A DNA stretch of 13,548 nucleotides from VFMC01 sp031404435 (GTDB lineage: Bacteria; Actinomycetota; Acidimicrobiia; Acidimicrobiales; Ilumatobacteraceae), in assembly GCA_031404435.1 (NCBI GenBank), contig JANNHO010000195.1, forward strand, positions 1 through 13,548. Reading direction: 5' to 3'. This document shows, piece by piece, positions 6,770-13,548 of this stretch. Both the position numbers and the translations under genes were made by a program. The first letter of the stretch is position 1; every line of letters starts with the position of its first letter. The notes under the pieces are model-generated. The model saw only the letters and a list, made by a program, of their open reading frames with translations, did not search any database and was not told where the DNA came from.

Positions 6770-9700
6770 CTGCCCGCAGAGGCGTACGCGGCCGCCAGAA
6801 TCTGATCGAGGCGCTGCATCACACCAGGGATCGCCTCCCACCCCACGAGCGGTCCGAGGGCCTCGCTCAGCTGTTGCCGGTTGCGGCTCATTCGTTCGAG
6901 GTTGCGAACCGTTTGCTCCGAGAAATCGGTCGGCATTTCATTTGCGTAGGGCCGTATCACCGAGCGTTCGGCCGTCGCGGTGAAGGCCAGGTCGTGATCG
7001 ATCGGTACGAGTCGCAACAGCTCGTTGTTCGGGCCGAGCTGGGCGATCAGGTTTCCGCCGTTACGGTCGATGTTGTTGATCAAGAAGTCGAACGCGTCGA
7101 TGTCGGCCCGCAATCTCGCGTACTCCGGCGAGTTGACAATCGACATGAAGAAGGTCGGGTTCTCCTGAGCAATCTGCTTCAACGTCTTCCCGTCGCTGAC
7201 CCATTCGGTGAGCGAGCCGCGCTGATTACCAATGCGTACGAGCGTGACGTTCGGGGTCGGCAAACCAAGGTCCTGACCCACCTGGGCTGCCGCACTCGCT
7301 CGTGGTGCGTACTCCCCCTGGCGGATACCGCGCGCTGCCGCCCGCCGCACGTAGACCTCGGCCGATTCGGGCTTGAACAGGTACTGTTTCCCGGTTCGCT
7401 GGTCGGTCACGATCACGCTGCCGGTCGCTGCGCTCAAGCCACCCTCGGGTGCCGCGCCGATCTGGAAGCGTGCAGCCTGATCCTCACCGAACTCGGCCCC
7501 TCGGGGTACCGACGGGAGCCCGACATCGTCGAAGGTACCGTGCGGTGTCTCCTTCAACGATTCGGCTGCAGGCAATGCCTGCCAGTCAGCTTGGCCCTCG
7601 GCAAGCGGTCCTTCGGGCCGCAGCGGGTTGCGTGCATCCGGGTCGATTTCCTGCCATGGAGCAACTCGCCCTCCCGCGTGCTCAGGGAGCGCCATGTCGT
7701 CCCATCGGGTGTCCGTTGGAGGCTCCTCACCGGAGGCAGTGCCTTGACCAGCAGATCGTGACTGCTCTGAAACGCTGTCAACCGTCGAGGCCGAGACGCT
7801 GCCGGCAGTGTCGGCTTGCCGAGCTGGCAACGTCTCGGCCTGGGCAGCCGTCCCAGCGTCCACCGAAGCTGCAGGACGAACGTCGACAGCGGTGGCCGCC
7901 TGGGGATCTTCGACGGTTGCAGCCAGTGGGGGAGGCACGGTTTCGGCGTGAGCCTCGGGTCCTCCATAGACGGAGGCCGCCGAGCGGGAGTCGACCGCTG
8001 TCGGCGCGTTCGGGTCTTCAACGGTGCGCGTAGCCGCGTCGACCAACGTCTGTTTGATTGGCTGCTGGTGGCCAGGCGTGCGAGCGGTAGTACCAGTCGG
8101 CCGCCGCTTGCCGGGAACGGTCGGCTCCTCGACGTCAAAATCGGCTGAACGGCTGAACGGCTGGGCGCGTGGGCCCTCGAAGTCATCAGGGATTTCACCA
8201 AGGCTCCCGACCGTGCCGTGCCGCTTCGCGTACCACTCGTGGTATTCGTCGATGCTCGCGAACCGCTCCGGTACTCGCGCTCCCGCAGCATCGGGGTAGT
8301 CGATCATGTATGGCTTCTCATGATTCGGATCGAAGCCGAACTTCGTTACGTCGGGTCCCCGCTCGGTGACGATGTGGAGTTCCGATGAGCGCGGCTGTCC
8401 TGTGGCCTTGGCCTCGACCACCATGGCTCGCATGTCGCCATTGGCTCCGCTCGGGACCCGGCTGTAGGCAGGGGTCACACCACTCGCGTCGATCGGGTGA
8501 TTGTGAGCCTCGACCACCCACTTCCCGCCCGGCCTGAGATCTTCGGACGGACCGCCGACGTACTGCTGCGGCACTGCCTCCACCATCTCCCTCGTGTCAC
8601 CAATCGGCACCATGCTGCCGTCGCCCTTCATCACCGCGTACTGACCGGTTTCGATGTTGCGCATCAGGGCAAACTCCAACGCAGGGTCGTCGGCCGCCAT
8701 CTTCATGAAGTAGTCGCGATTTGCCTTCGTGTCCAGCGCGTCGACCCCTTCGCTGTAGAAGATCGATCCCTCGGGAATCGCCTCGTCCGGATCGAGCCGC
8801 GCTGCATTCCGTGCCGTTGCCGGTTCACGAGTGGAGAGGGACGGGTCGTCGGGCTTGATCGCCCTAGTCGAGCGGACGCTGCTCGTGGGAGAATCCAAAA
8901 CCAACTTTGGCTCCGACGCTGTTGCGGGCGGTTCAACCGCGTGCGGTTCGTCGAGTCGCGGTTCGTCGAGGACACCTTGCGGGCCTCCGGTCTCGACCTT
9001 CGGCTCGGTCGGGAACGCTCGCTTGATCCTCGTTGCTGCTGCACCTCCGATCGCCTTGCCACTATGAATGCCGATTCCCACGCCGCCGCTCTGCAACCCT
9101 GCAGTCCCAGCACCCTTGGCTGCGGTGAGAACGTCCTGACCTTCCGCCACGCCGGCAACGAATGCCGAGGGCATCGCCTGAATGCCGTTCTCGATGCCCT
9201 CCTCGACTGCCTCCTTGATGAACGCCTTGACCGCACTTTCGGTGAGCTTTCCGGCACCCTCCTTGGCCGCCATCCGCGCCGCCTGGCTGAGCACGGCACG
9301 TTCCACCGCCGCAAGGGCAACCTTTCCGAAACCGGCGGTGGCGTAGCTCATCGCGATGTCGACGAGACCGACAGCCACATCGATGCCGAGGTCCTCCCAG
9401 CCGTACGCCGCTCCCTTCAGGGACGCCTTCACCACGATCGACGTGGCTGCCGACGCGATGGCGGAATAGAGCGCCACCATGGCGAGCGTGGCTGTACCCG
9501 CCGTGGCGAATGCCACAGCGATCCCGACGAGCGCGGCCGCAACTTGGGCAGCGATGTCGGCGAATGCGTCGTTCTGCTCGCGAACCTCGTCCTGGGCCTG
9601 TACCGCCCCTTGGAAGTTCATGTCGAAGCGAGCCCTGGCACCGCCGACGTCGATGGCCTTGTCCTTGTTCGCGGGATCAGCCTCAGCCACCGTGAGCGCC

Positions 9701-12700
9701 GCGTGGTACTCCTTCGCCCGCGTGACCGCAAGTTCGATCTGGGCGAGGCTGTTCATGCTGTCGTCCCCCGGAGGCAGCATGGCCCCAAACCCTCCGGTCT
9801 TTTCGAAGTCCTGCCGCTTCCGGAGGTAGGTCTCGAATCCAGCGACCAGATTGGCTCGGTGTTCAGGTTTCGCCTTCGCGAGCTGATCAACGAACGTCGA
9901 CGGGTCCCCGTACACGAGGGTCAACCCGATGTCGAGATCGTCGCGGCCGGACACGTCGCCGAGGACATCGGAATCGAACGACCCCGTGCCGTGCAGCGTG
10001 TCGTAGTCCGAGCGGAGCACGTCGATCTCGGCAGGCGTCTTGCCCTTCAGCATTTCTTTGAGCTTGCCCAGGTCGGTACCCCCCCCGGCCACCGCGTAGT
10101 AGACCTCCTGCTCGGGCGTGAGCTTGCCGCCGGCGTCGATGAGGTCGTTGATCTCGTCCTTGGAGTAGCCGCTCGTGCCTGTGTCGATGAGCTCATCGAA
10201 GGTCTCTGTGCTGCCCCCGATGTTCGCCATTGCGCCGTACTCGGATTTCAGGGCAGCCATGTTGGCCTTGCCCCTGGACACGGTCAGCGCCTCGTTGCGC
10301 TTTCTGTTTGCCTCGTCGTTCGGGTCGAGCGCGGCAAGCTGCGCTGCGTACGCCGCCTTGGAGATGTCCCCGGAACCCGCAAGCGCGACCAGACGGGCCT
10401 TCGTGCTGGCTGCGTCGAGGTCGATGTCGAACTCTGCCTTCGTGCGCTGGTTACGTACGATTCGTTCGACTGCGTCGTCGCTGGTGTACGCGCCTTCCCG
10501 CTCGACCAGGGCCTTCGCCGCATCGATCTTGCTCTCGTCACCCGCCTGCAGCGCTTCGAAGAGTTTGGTGTCGGCGTTGTTCGCAAACAGGGCACTTCCG
10601 TCCGACAGTTCATCCTTGGCCTTGGCCGTGAGGTCGCCGTAGCCCATCGCGGTGAACTTCGCAGCGACGCGGGCGTTGCGGTCCTTGATCCGCTTGTCGT
10701 GCTCCGGTCTCGTCAGGCCGTGCGCGAGCGCGTACTTCTTTTCCTCCTCGCGGATTCGCTCGTACACCCGCGTCATCCGTTGCTCGGCGGTGCCGGGGCC
10801 GGCCATCGCATCTTCGAGCTCGGCAGCATCGGCCGTATCGATGTCGCCGTCGGCGAGCGCGAGCACGTTGTTGCGTTCGGCACCGCCCATGCCGCCCACG
10901 ATCCCCGCGAGCCCTCCTCCGTTGCGCAGTTGGTCGACGAGTTCGACGTGATACTTGTCCCGGTATGCCTGCTTGATCGCTGCCAGTTCGCCCTGGGTCT
11001 TGTTGCGCAAGGTGTCACGGATCTCCTGAGCGTCGCCGACCATCACCGCCCCCGCTATGACAACCGCATCGGCCATCGCCGAGTTGCCGGACATCAACGC
11101 TTTCGCACGGGCCCACTCCTCGCCATCCATGTCGTTATCGACGTCGTCGGCCATCGAGCTGCCGAAGGTGTCCAGGTAGCACTTGTCGAGCGCGGCCCGC
11201 TCGACCGCGGTGCGGGCACCGCCGAGGCCTTCGTAGACCTTGGCCTCGTTGGTGCCGGTAATGACGACGCCGCCATGGACCTTGTTGGCCAGCACCTTCG
11301 GCTGGAACTCGGGGTTCGTGGCGCGGGCCAGTTCGCCCAGGTCCTCCCACTCCCACTCCGCAATCGCGCGTGGCTCGAGCATCGCGGCAAGTTCCGGTGT
11401 GCGGCGCGCGGCAATGCGGCTCATCGTCGATTCGGCGACGAAACCGATCGAGTCGACACCACCCTCGAGGTACGTTCTGGCGAGCAACTGCTGCTCTCGG
11501 GTGAGATTGCCCATCGCTGCTGAATACGCGCCCTGGCTGCGGTCGAGCTGCGCCTGCTTCACGTCGGCCAGCACGTTGAGGTCCTGCGTCATCGACTCGC
11601 GTGATTCTGCGTTGCGTTGCCGCTCCCACGCCTCGTTGCTGGCCATCGCCTGCTTGCCCCAATCGCGGAACATGTCGATCAGGCGCTCCCACCACCCTCG
11701 TTCGCGCCCCTCCTGATGCGCCGCCCAGTCGCGGATCCGGTCTTTGCCGGGTGTCAACTGTTGGTTCACGCCATCGACGAGCGCGGCGTGCTCAGCGGTC
11801 GCCGCGGACTTCAGCCGGTTCAGTTCCGCCTCGACCTTGGTGGCTTCGGCATCGGCCCACTCCACAGTTGGCCTCGCCTCGACCATGCCCTTGTTCGGAT
11901 CGGTGTCGGCAGCCCAGTGCCGGCGAATCGCTGCGGCTTGGGTGTTGGCGAGTGAGCTGATCTTCTGCTGCTTCTCGCCGGCACCTTCGTCGAGTTCGGC
12001 GTGCCGTTTGGTTACCGAGGCTCGCCACCCGGCCGACACGGTTGCCGCGGTCGCGGTGAGCCTTTCCAGCAGCTCGTCGCGCTTGGCCTCGATCGCCTCC
12101 GTGTCGGGCGGTCCCTCGGCTGCCGCCTGCTTGTCGCTGATCTCCTGCTGCACCGCCGTCTTCGCCCCAGCGATCGAGTCGCCCTCGTCCTTGGCCTGCT
12201 CCTGCCTCCCCGCCACCGCCTTCGTCGTCTCGAGCTGGATACCTGTCTCGGCGTGCAGGATCTGCCTGAGGACGACACCTTGCTGCTCGATGACCTTGGC
12301 ATCGAGCTGATCCTTGGACACACCGGCGGCGGCAGCGATCCCGGTGAGCTCGGTGCGAAGCTCGCGCTGCAGCGCTGGTGCTTCAGCCTTGCCCATCTCG
12401 ATCATCGGCCGAACCTTGGAACCGTGCACGGCCCTGACCGCCGATTCGTGGATCTGCGTCGCTCGCGAATCGACAGACAGCATTGAGCGCGCGATCGCGT
12501 CGCCGAGCACGTCGCCTTCCATCGTGCTGGGAGGAATCAATCTGGCCGGGCCTTCGTCGTGGATCGCCTGCGGAGGTTCTGCACCAACGCCCTTGCCGCC
12601 CGTGGCCTCGATTTCGGCGATCCGTTCCTTGAGCTGATTGAACTTCTTGAACAACGCCGCTTGCACGGTTGCGTCGGTGGTCGTGAAGAGCGCCAACGCA

Positions 12701-13548
12701 GCCACAACCAACTCGGTGCGCAGGTTCGTCGGGACGTAGTCGCTCCCCGTCAGCGTCGCTCCCCCATACGTCGGAGGTGATCCGATCGGGCTGAATGACT
12801 GATCGGTCAGTCGCTGCGTGCCGGCAGCCTCGACCGCGGCGATGACCGAGTCGGCCTCTGCCGTGTTCAACGCTTTCTGCTTGGGCTCCTCGTTCGGCAG
12901 CGGGGGCTGGCTCGACTTGGCATCGATGGTTGGGTCGGCCAGTGATGCCTGACGGGCGGCGGTGCGGTCGGCGCCCTCCGTGGCCACCGCGGCCGCACTC
13001 TCGACGAGATCGGTGAGGTCGTCGGACTTGACGCCGGCGGTGCCTGCTGCGACCGCCGCCTTCCACCTGTCGAGCGCGGGGTCGCCAAGGCTCGGCTTCG
13101 CCGTCGCTCCCCCTCCTCCGGTTTGTTTGCGCGAAGGCGGCGACTGGCTGCCGCGGCTGGACGACCTGCCCCCCGCTTTCGGACTCGGCGTCCCTTTCGA
13201 CGTCTGGTTCTTTTCGGTGAAGCCGGGCTTGGTGAACTCGTCAACGCGGCTTCGGGTCGCCGCGGCCGGAGATGTAGCGGGAGCGTCACCGGCAGCCGGG
13301 GTTGGCGCATCGGGCCGGCCATCGTCCTGCCGGGCACCACCAGACCGCGCGCGCGACGCGTCCGGCGCGTCTCGGTCGGGCTGGGGCGCTGGCGGACCCT
13401 GGGGCGCAGCGGCACGTTCGGCAGCCACGTCCATCGCAGGCATATCGATCTCGTCAGGTTCACTGGGTGCCGGGGCCGGGGCCGGTGCCGGAGCCGGGGC
13501 CGGGGCCGCGTCCGGGGAGGCGGAGACAGCGTCTGGTGGAGTGCGCGC
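6766..13548 (-). CDS. Giant multidomain eCIS-associated protein, probable effector (5' end outside window)
   Basis: At least 2260 residues are visible. The frame stays open to the right edge, so the first ATG inside the window (13443) is not the true start; it sits behind a Pro/Ala linker. Counting from that Met: 1-120 disordered; 121-300 weakly structured, with PALDRWKAAV; about 310-720 helical and coiled-coil-prone, with Trp-rich patches near 570-600; annexin-like repeats at about 727-860 and 1120-1180; a hydrophobic Ala/Gly block at 1293-1385; a JAMM/JAB-like domain at about 1560-1740; a repeated linker at 1808-1879; a kinase-like domain at about 1990-2225. No DUF4157 HExxH motif is present in the visible part; it could lie in the missing N-terminus. 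The layout (long helical body, hydrophobic segment, enzyme-like tip) and the adjacent ATPase suggest an effector, similar in size to the Afp18 toxin. Whether it is loaded into a particle or exposed differently cannot be read from the sequence. Confidence 0.85.
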   Translation of the reverse strand, partial: ARTPPDAVSASPDAAPAPAPAPAPAPAPSEPDEIDMPAMDVAAERAAAPQGPPAPQPDRDAPDASRARSGGARQDDGRPDAPTPAAGDAPATSPAAATRSRVDEFTKPGFTEKNQTSKGTPSPKAGGRSSSRGSQSPPSRKQTGGGGATAKPSLGDPALDRWKAAVAAGTAGVKSDDLTDLVESAAAVATEGADRTAARQASLADPTIDAKSSQPPLPNEEPKQKALNTAEADSVIAAVEAAGTQRLTDQSFSPIGSPPTYGGATLTGSDYVPTNLRTELVVAALALFTTTDATVQAALFKKFNQLKERIAEIEATGGKGVGAEPPQAIHDEGPARLIPPSTMEGDVLGDAIARSMLSVDSRATQIHESAVRAVHGSKVRPMIEMGKAEAPALQRELRTELTGIAAAAGVSKDQLDAKVIEQQGVVLRQILHAETGIQLETTKAVAGRQEQAKDEGDSIAGAKTAVQQEISDKQAAAEGPPDTEAIEAKRDELLERLTATAATVSAGWRASVTKRHAELDEGAGEKQQKISSLANTQAAAIRRHWAADTDPNKGMVEARPTVEWADAEATKVEAELNRLKSAATAEHAALVDGVNQQLTPGKDRIRDWAAHQEGRERGWWERLIDMFRDWGKQAMASNEAWERQRNAESRESMTQDLNVLADVKQAQLDRSQGAYSAAMGNLTREQQLLARTYLEGGVDSIGFVAESTMSRIAARRTPELAAMLEPRAIAEWEWEDLGELARATNPEFQPKVLANKVHGGVVITGTNEAKVYEGLGGARTAVERAALDKCYLDTFGSSMADDVDNDMDGEEWARAKALMSGNSAMADAVVIAGAVMVGDAQEIRDTLRNKTQGELAAIKQAYRDKYHVELVDQLRNGGGLAGIVGGMGGAERNNVLALADGDIDTADAAELEDAMAGPGTAEQRMTRVYERIREEEKKYALAHGLTRPEHDKRIKDRNARVAAKFTAMGYGDLTAKAKDELSDGSALFANNADTKLFEALQAGDESKIDAAKALVEREGAYTSDDAVERIVRNQRTKAEFDIDLDAASTKARLVALAGSGDISKAAYAAQLAALDPNDEANRKRNEALTVSRGKANMAALKSEYGAMANIGGSTETFDELIDTGTSGYSKDEINDLIDAGGKLTPEQEVYYAVAGGGTDLGKLKEMLKGKTPAEIDVLRSDYDTLHGTGSFDSDVLGDVSGRDDLDIGLTLVYGDPSTFVDQLAKAKPEHRANLVAGFETYLRKRQDFEKTGGFGAMLPPGDDSMNSLAQIELAVTRAKEYHAALTVAEADPANKDKAIDVGGARARFDMNFQGAVQAQDEVREQNDAFADIAAQVAAALVGIAVAFATAGTATLAMVALYSAIASAATSIVVKASLKGAAYGWEDLGIDVAVGLVDIAMSYATAGFGKVALAAVERAVLSQAARMAAKEGAGKLTESAVKAFIKEAVEEGIENGIQAMPSAFVAGVAEGQDVLTAAKGAGTAGLQSGGVGIGIHSGKAIGGAAATRIKRAFPTEPKVETGGPQGVLDEPRLDEPHAVEPPATASEPKLVLDSPTSSVRSTRAIKPDDPSLSTREPATARNAARLDPDEAIPEGSIFYSEGVDALDTKANRDYFMKMAADDPALEFALMRNIETGQYAVMKGDGSMVPIGDTREMVEAVPQQYVGGPSEDLRPGGKWVVEAHNHPIDASGVTPAYSRVPSGANGDMRAMVVEAKATGQPRSSELHIVTERGPDVTKFGFDPNHEKPYMIDYPDAAGARVPERFASIDEYHEWYAKRHGTVGSLGEIPDDFEGPRAQPFSRSADFDVEEPTVPGKRRPTGTTARTPGHQQPIKQTLVDAATRTVEDPNAPTAVDSRSAASVYGGPEAHAETVPPPLAATVEDPQAATAVDVRPAASVDAGTAAQAETLPARQADTAGSVSASTVDSVSEQSRSAGQGTASGEEPPTDTRWDDMALPEHAGGRVAPWQEIDPDARNPLRPEGPLAEGQADWQALPAAESLKETPHGTFDDVGLPSVPRGAEFGEDQAARFQIGAAPEGGLSAATGSVIVTDQRTGKQYLFKPESAEVYVRRAAARGIRQGEYAPRASAAAQVGQDLGLPTPNVTLVRIGNQRGSLTEWVSDGKTLKQIAQENPTFFMSIVNSPEYARLRADIDAFDFLINNIDRNGGNLIAQLGPNNELLRLVPIDHDLAFTATAERSVIRPYANEMPTDFSEQTVRNLERMSRNRQQLSEALGPLVGWEAIPGVMQRLDQILAAAYASAGR
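6769..7476 (-). other. Kinase-like C-terminal domain of the giant protein (PI3/4-kinase or HipA type)
   Basis: Residues about 1990-2225 (counted from the Met at 13443). A Gly-rich strand pair leads to YLFKP (candidate ATP-binding Lys2024), then a helix and LGLPTPNVTLV, then GSLTEWV, as in PI3/4-kinase-like and HipA-like folds. The catalytic loop reads NNIDRNGGN (Asp2126, Asn2131), followed by PIDHDLAF (Asp2149/Asp2151) as the metal-binding motif. All key residues are present, so activity is plausible. Lipid and protein substrates are both possible. Its extreme C-terminal position is typical of toxin payloads. Confidence 0.6.
7807..8022 (-). repeat. Tandem 36-residue duplication in linker
   Basis: Two consecutive copies of a 108-base unit code for linker sequence between the JAMM-like and kinase-like domains. 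Copy one begins VEDPNAPTAVDSRSAASV (residue 1808) and copy two VEDPQAATAVDVRPAASV (residue 1844). Both continue with similar AxAETxP segments. The copies have diverged, so this is an older duplication. The Pro/Ala/Thr/Val content suggests an extended, flexible spacer. Confidence 0.75.
8224..8736 (-). other. JAMM/JAB-like metal-dependent peptidase domain in the giant protein
   Basis: Residues about 1570-1740 show Glu1590 in ALEFALMRN, a beta-hairpin-like stretch, then VVEAHNHP (His1647, His1649) and VPSGANGD (Ser1665, Asp1670). This recalls the JAMM signature E...HxHP...SxxD found in RadC, Mov34 and toxin-associated JAB domains. Spacing is unusual: the HNHP-to-Ser distance is longer than normal and Ser and Asp are four residues apart instead of two. 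It could be a divergent peptidase or a related fold with another activity. In toxins such domains may process the payload or act in the target. Confidence 0.45.
9289..9567 (-). other. Hydrophobic Ala/Gly-rich segment of the giant protein
   Basis: Residues about 1293-1385 hold a long run of small hydrophobic residues (AAALVGIAVAFATAG, LAMVALYSAIASAATSIVV, then VAVGLVDIAMSYATAGFG), enough for two to three membrane-spanning helices. More Gly/Ala-rich sequence follows to about 1470. There is no export signal in the visible part. In large toxins such a block often helps the downstream part cross a target membrane; that role is inferred. Confidence 0.6.
9904..10086 (-). other. Annexin-like repeat, distal copy
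   Basis: Residues about 1120-1180 contain GTDLGKLKEMLKGKTPAEID, then LRSDYDTLHG and DVSGRDDLDIGL. This follows the annexin repeat pattern G-T/D-D, helix, K-T-x-x-E-I, helix with Tyr, then L-S-G. It is separated from the proximal pair by about 260 mostly helical residues that may hide further degenerate copies. Confidence 0.5.
10079..10086 (-). repeat. Eight-base C/G homopolymer inside the giant gene
   Basis: Eight consecutive C on the plus strand encode the Gly-Gly-Gly just before TDLG in the distal annexin-like repeat. A run of this length within a coding region could slip in replication or be miscalled in sequencing. As given, the frame is intact through it. Confidence 0.7.
10864..11265 (-). 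other. Annexin-like repeats, proximal pair
   Basis: Residues about 727-800 (GTNEAKVYEGLGG, then AALDKCYLDTFGSSMADDV and DMDGEEWARAKALMSG) and 803-860 (GDAQEIRDTLRNKTQGELAA, then IKQAYRDKYHVELVDQLRNG) each match the five-helix annexin pattern: G-T-x-E, helix, x-T-x-x-E, helix with a central Tyr, fourth helix, then L. Eukaryotic annexins bind acidic phospholipid through calcium. The canonical calcium loops are not complete here, so membrane binding is only a suggestion. Confidence 0.55.
13465..13510 (-). repeat. Pro-Ala repeat linker at the right edge
   Basis: GC-rich near-repeats (CCGGCC/CCGGCA units) encode an alternating Pro-Ala run of about 14 residues just upstream of PSEPDEID and the first internal Met. 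It reads in frame with the giant protein and has no stop, showing that coding continues past 13443 to the edge. Such rods usually separate domains, so an N-terminal domain likely lies outside the window. Confidence 0.75.

Noticed and set aside
6770..6841. Longer N-terminus for the ATPase from 6841
   Set aside because: It overlaps the giant gene's kinase-like C-terminus and adds a peptide unlike the family; GTG at 6769 or 6763 fits better.
8497..11523. A 1008-residue open frame on the plus strand
   Set aside because: It lies wholly antisense to the giant gene, has Arg/Val/His-rich composition with no recognisable motif, and arises from high-GC codon bias in the true frame.
6766..13548. DUF4157 HExxH metalloprotease motif or Rhs/YD repeats in the giant protein
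   Set aside because: Neither HExxH nor YD repeats are found in the visible residues; the HESAV and HEWYA sequences lack the second His.

Overview
The window is high-GC, gene-dense DNA with GTG/TTG starts and strong GGAGG ribosome sites. It fits an actinobacterium-like host (Actinomycetota, possibly Acidimicrobiia), but no marker gene settles this. No rRNA, tRNA or CRISPR array is visible.

Right two-thirds (4775 to the right edge, all minus strand): the tail of what looks like an extracellular contractile injection system (eCIS) locus. A giant gene enters from beyond the right edge and ends at 6766. It is followed, with a GTGA start/stop overlap, by an AAA+ ATPase of the type found with eCIS particles (4775-6769). 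No sheath, tube, spike or baseplate gene lies inside the window; they would be expected to the right. At least 2260 residues of the giant protein are visible. In order these are: a Pro/Ala linker and disordered region, a long helical, coiled-coil-prone region with Trp-rich patches, annexin-like repeats, a hydrophobic Ala/Gly-rich block, a JAMM/JAB-like domain (E...HNHP...S...D), a linker with a 36-residue tandem duplication, and a C-terminal kinase-like domain of PI3/4-kinase or HipA type (K...DRNxxN...DHD). This is a plausible giant eCIS effector with two enzyme-like domains, and is the most interesting object here.

Middle (2813-4676): a plus-strand secreted lipoprotein gene (3945-4676) with its own ribosome site, preceded by about 440 bases without a gene that contain several short palindromes. 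Before that lies a decayed IS110-family transposase (3021-3508) with an internal deletion, a lost catalytic Asp and a one-base frameshift. This scar marks the junction between the eCIS side and the left-hand genes.

Left (1-2812, minus strand): a three-part enzyme joining an AMP-forming ligase, an acyl/peptidyl carrier domain and a multi-pass acyltransferase-3 domain in one polypeptide. It probably activates an acid, holds it on the carrier and transfers it to an envelope or exported substrate. A second gene begins 58 bases downstream behind a strong ribosome site and runs off the left edge; it is probably in the same operon.
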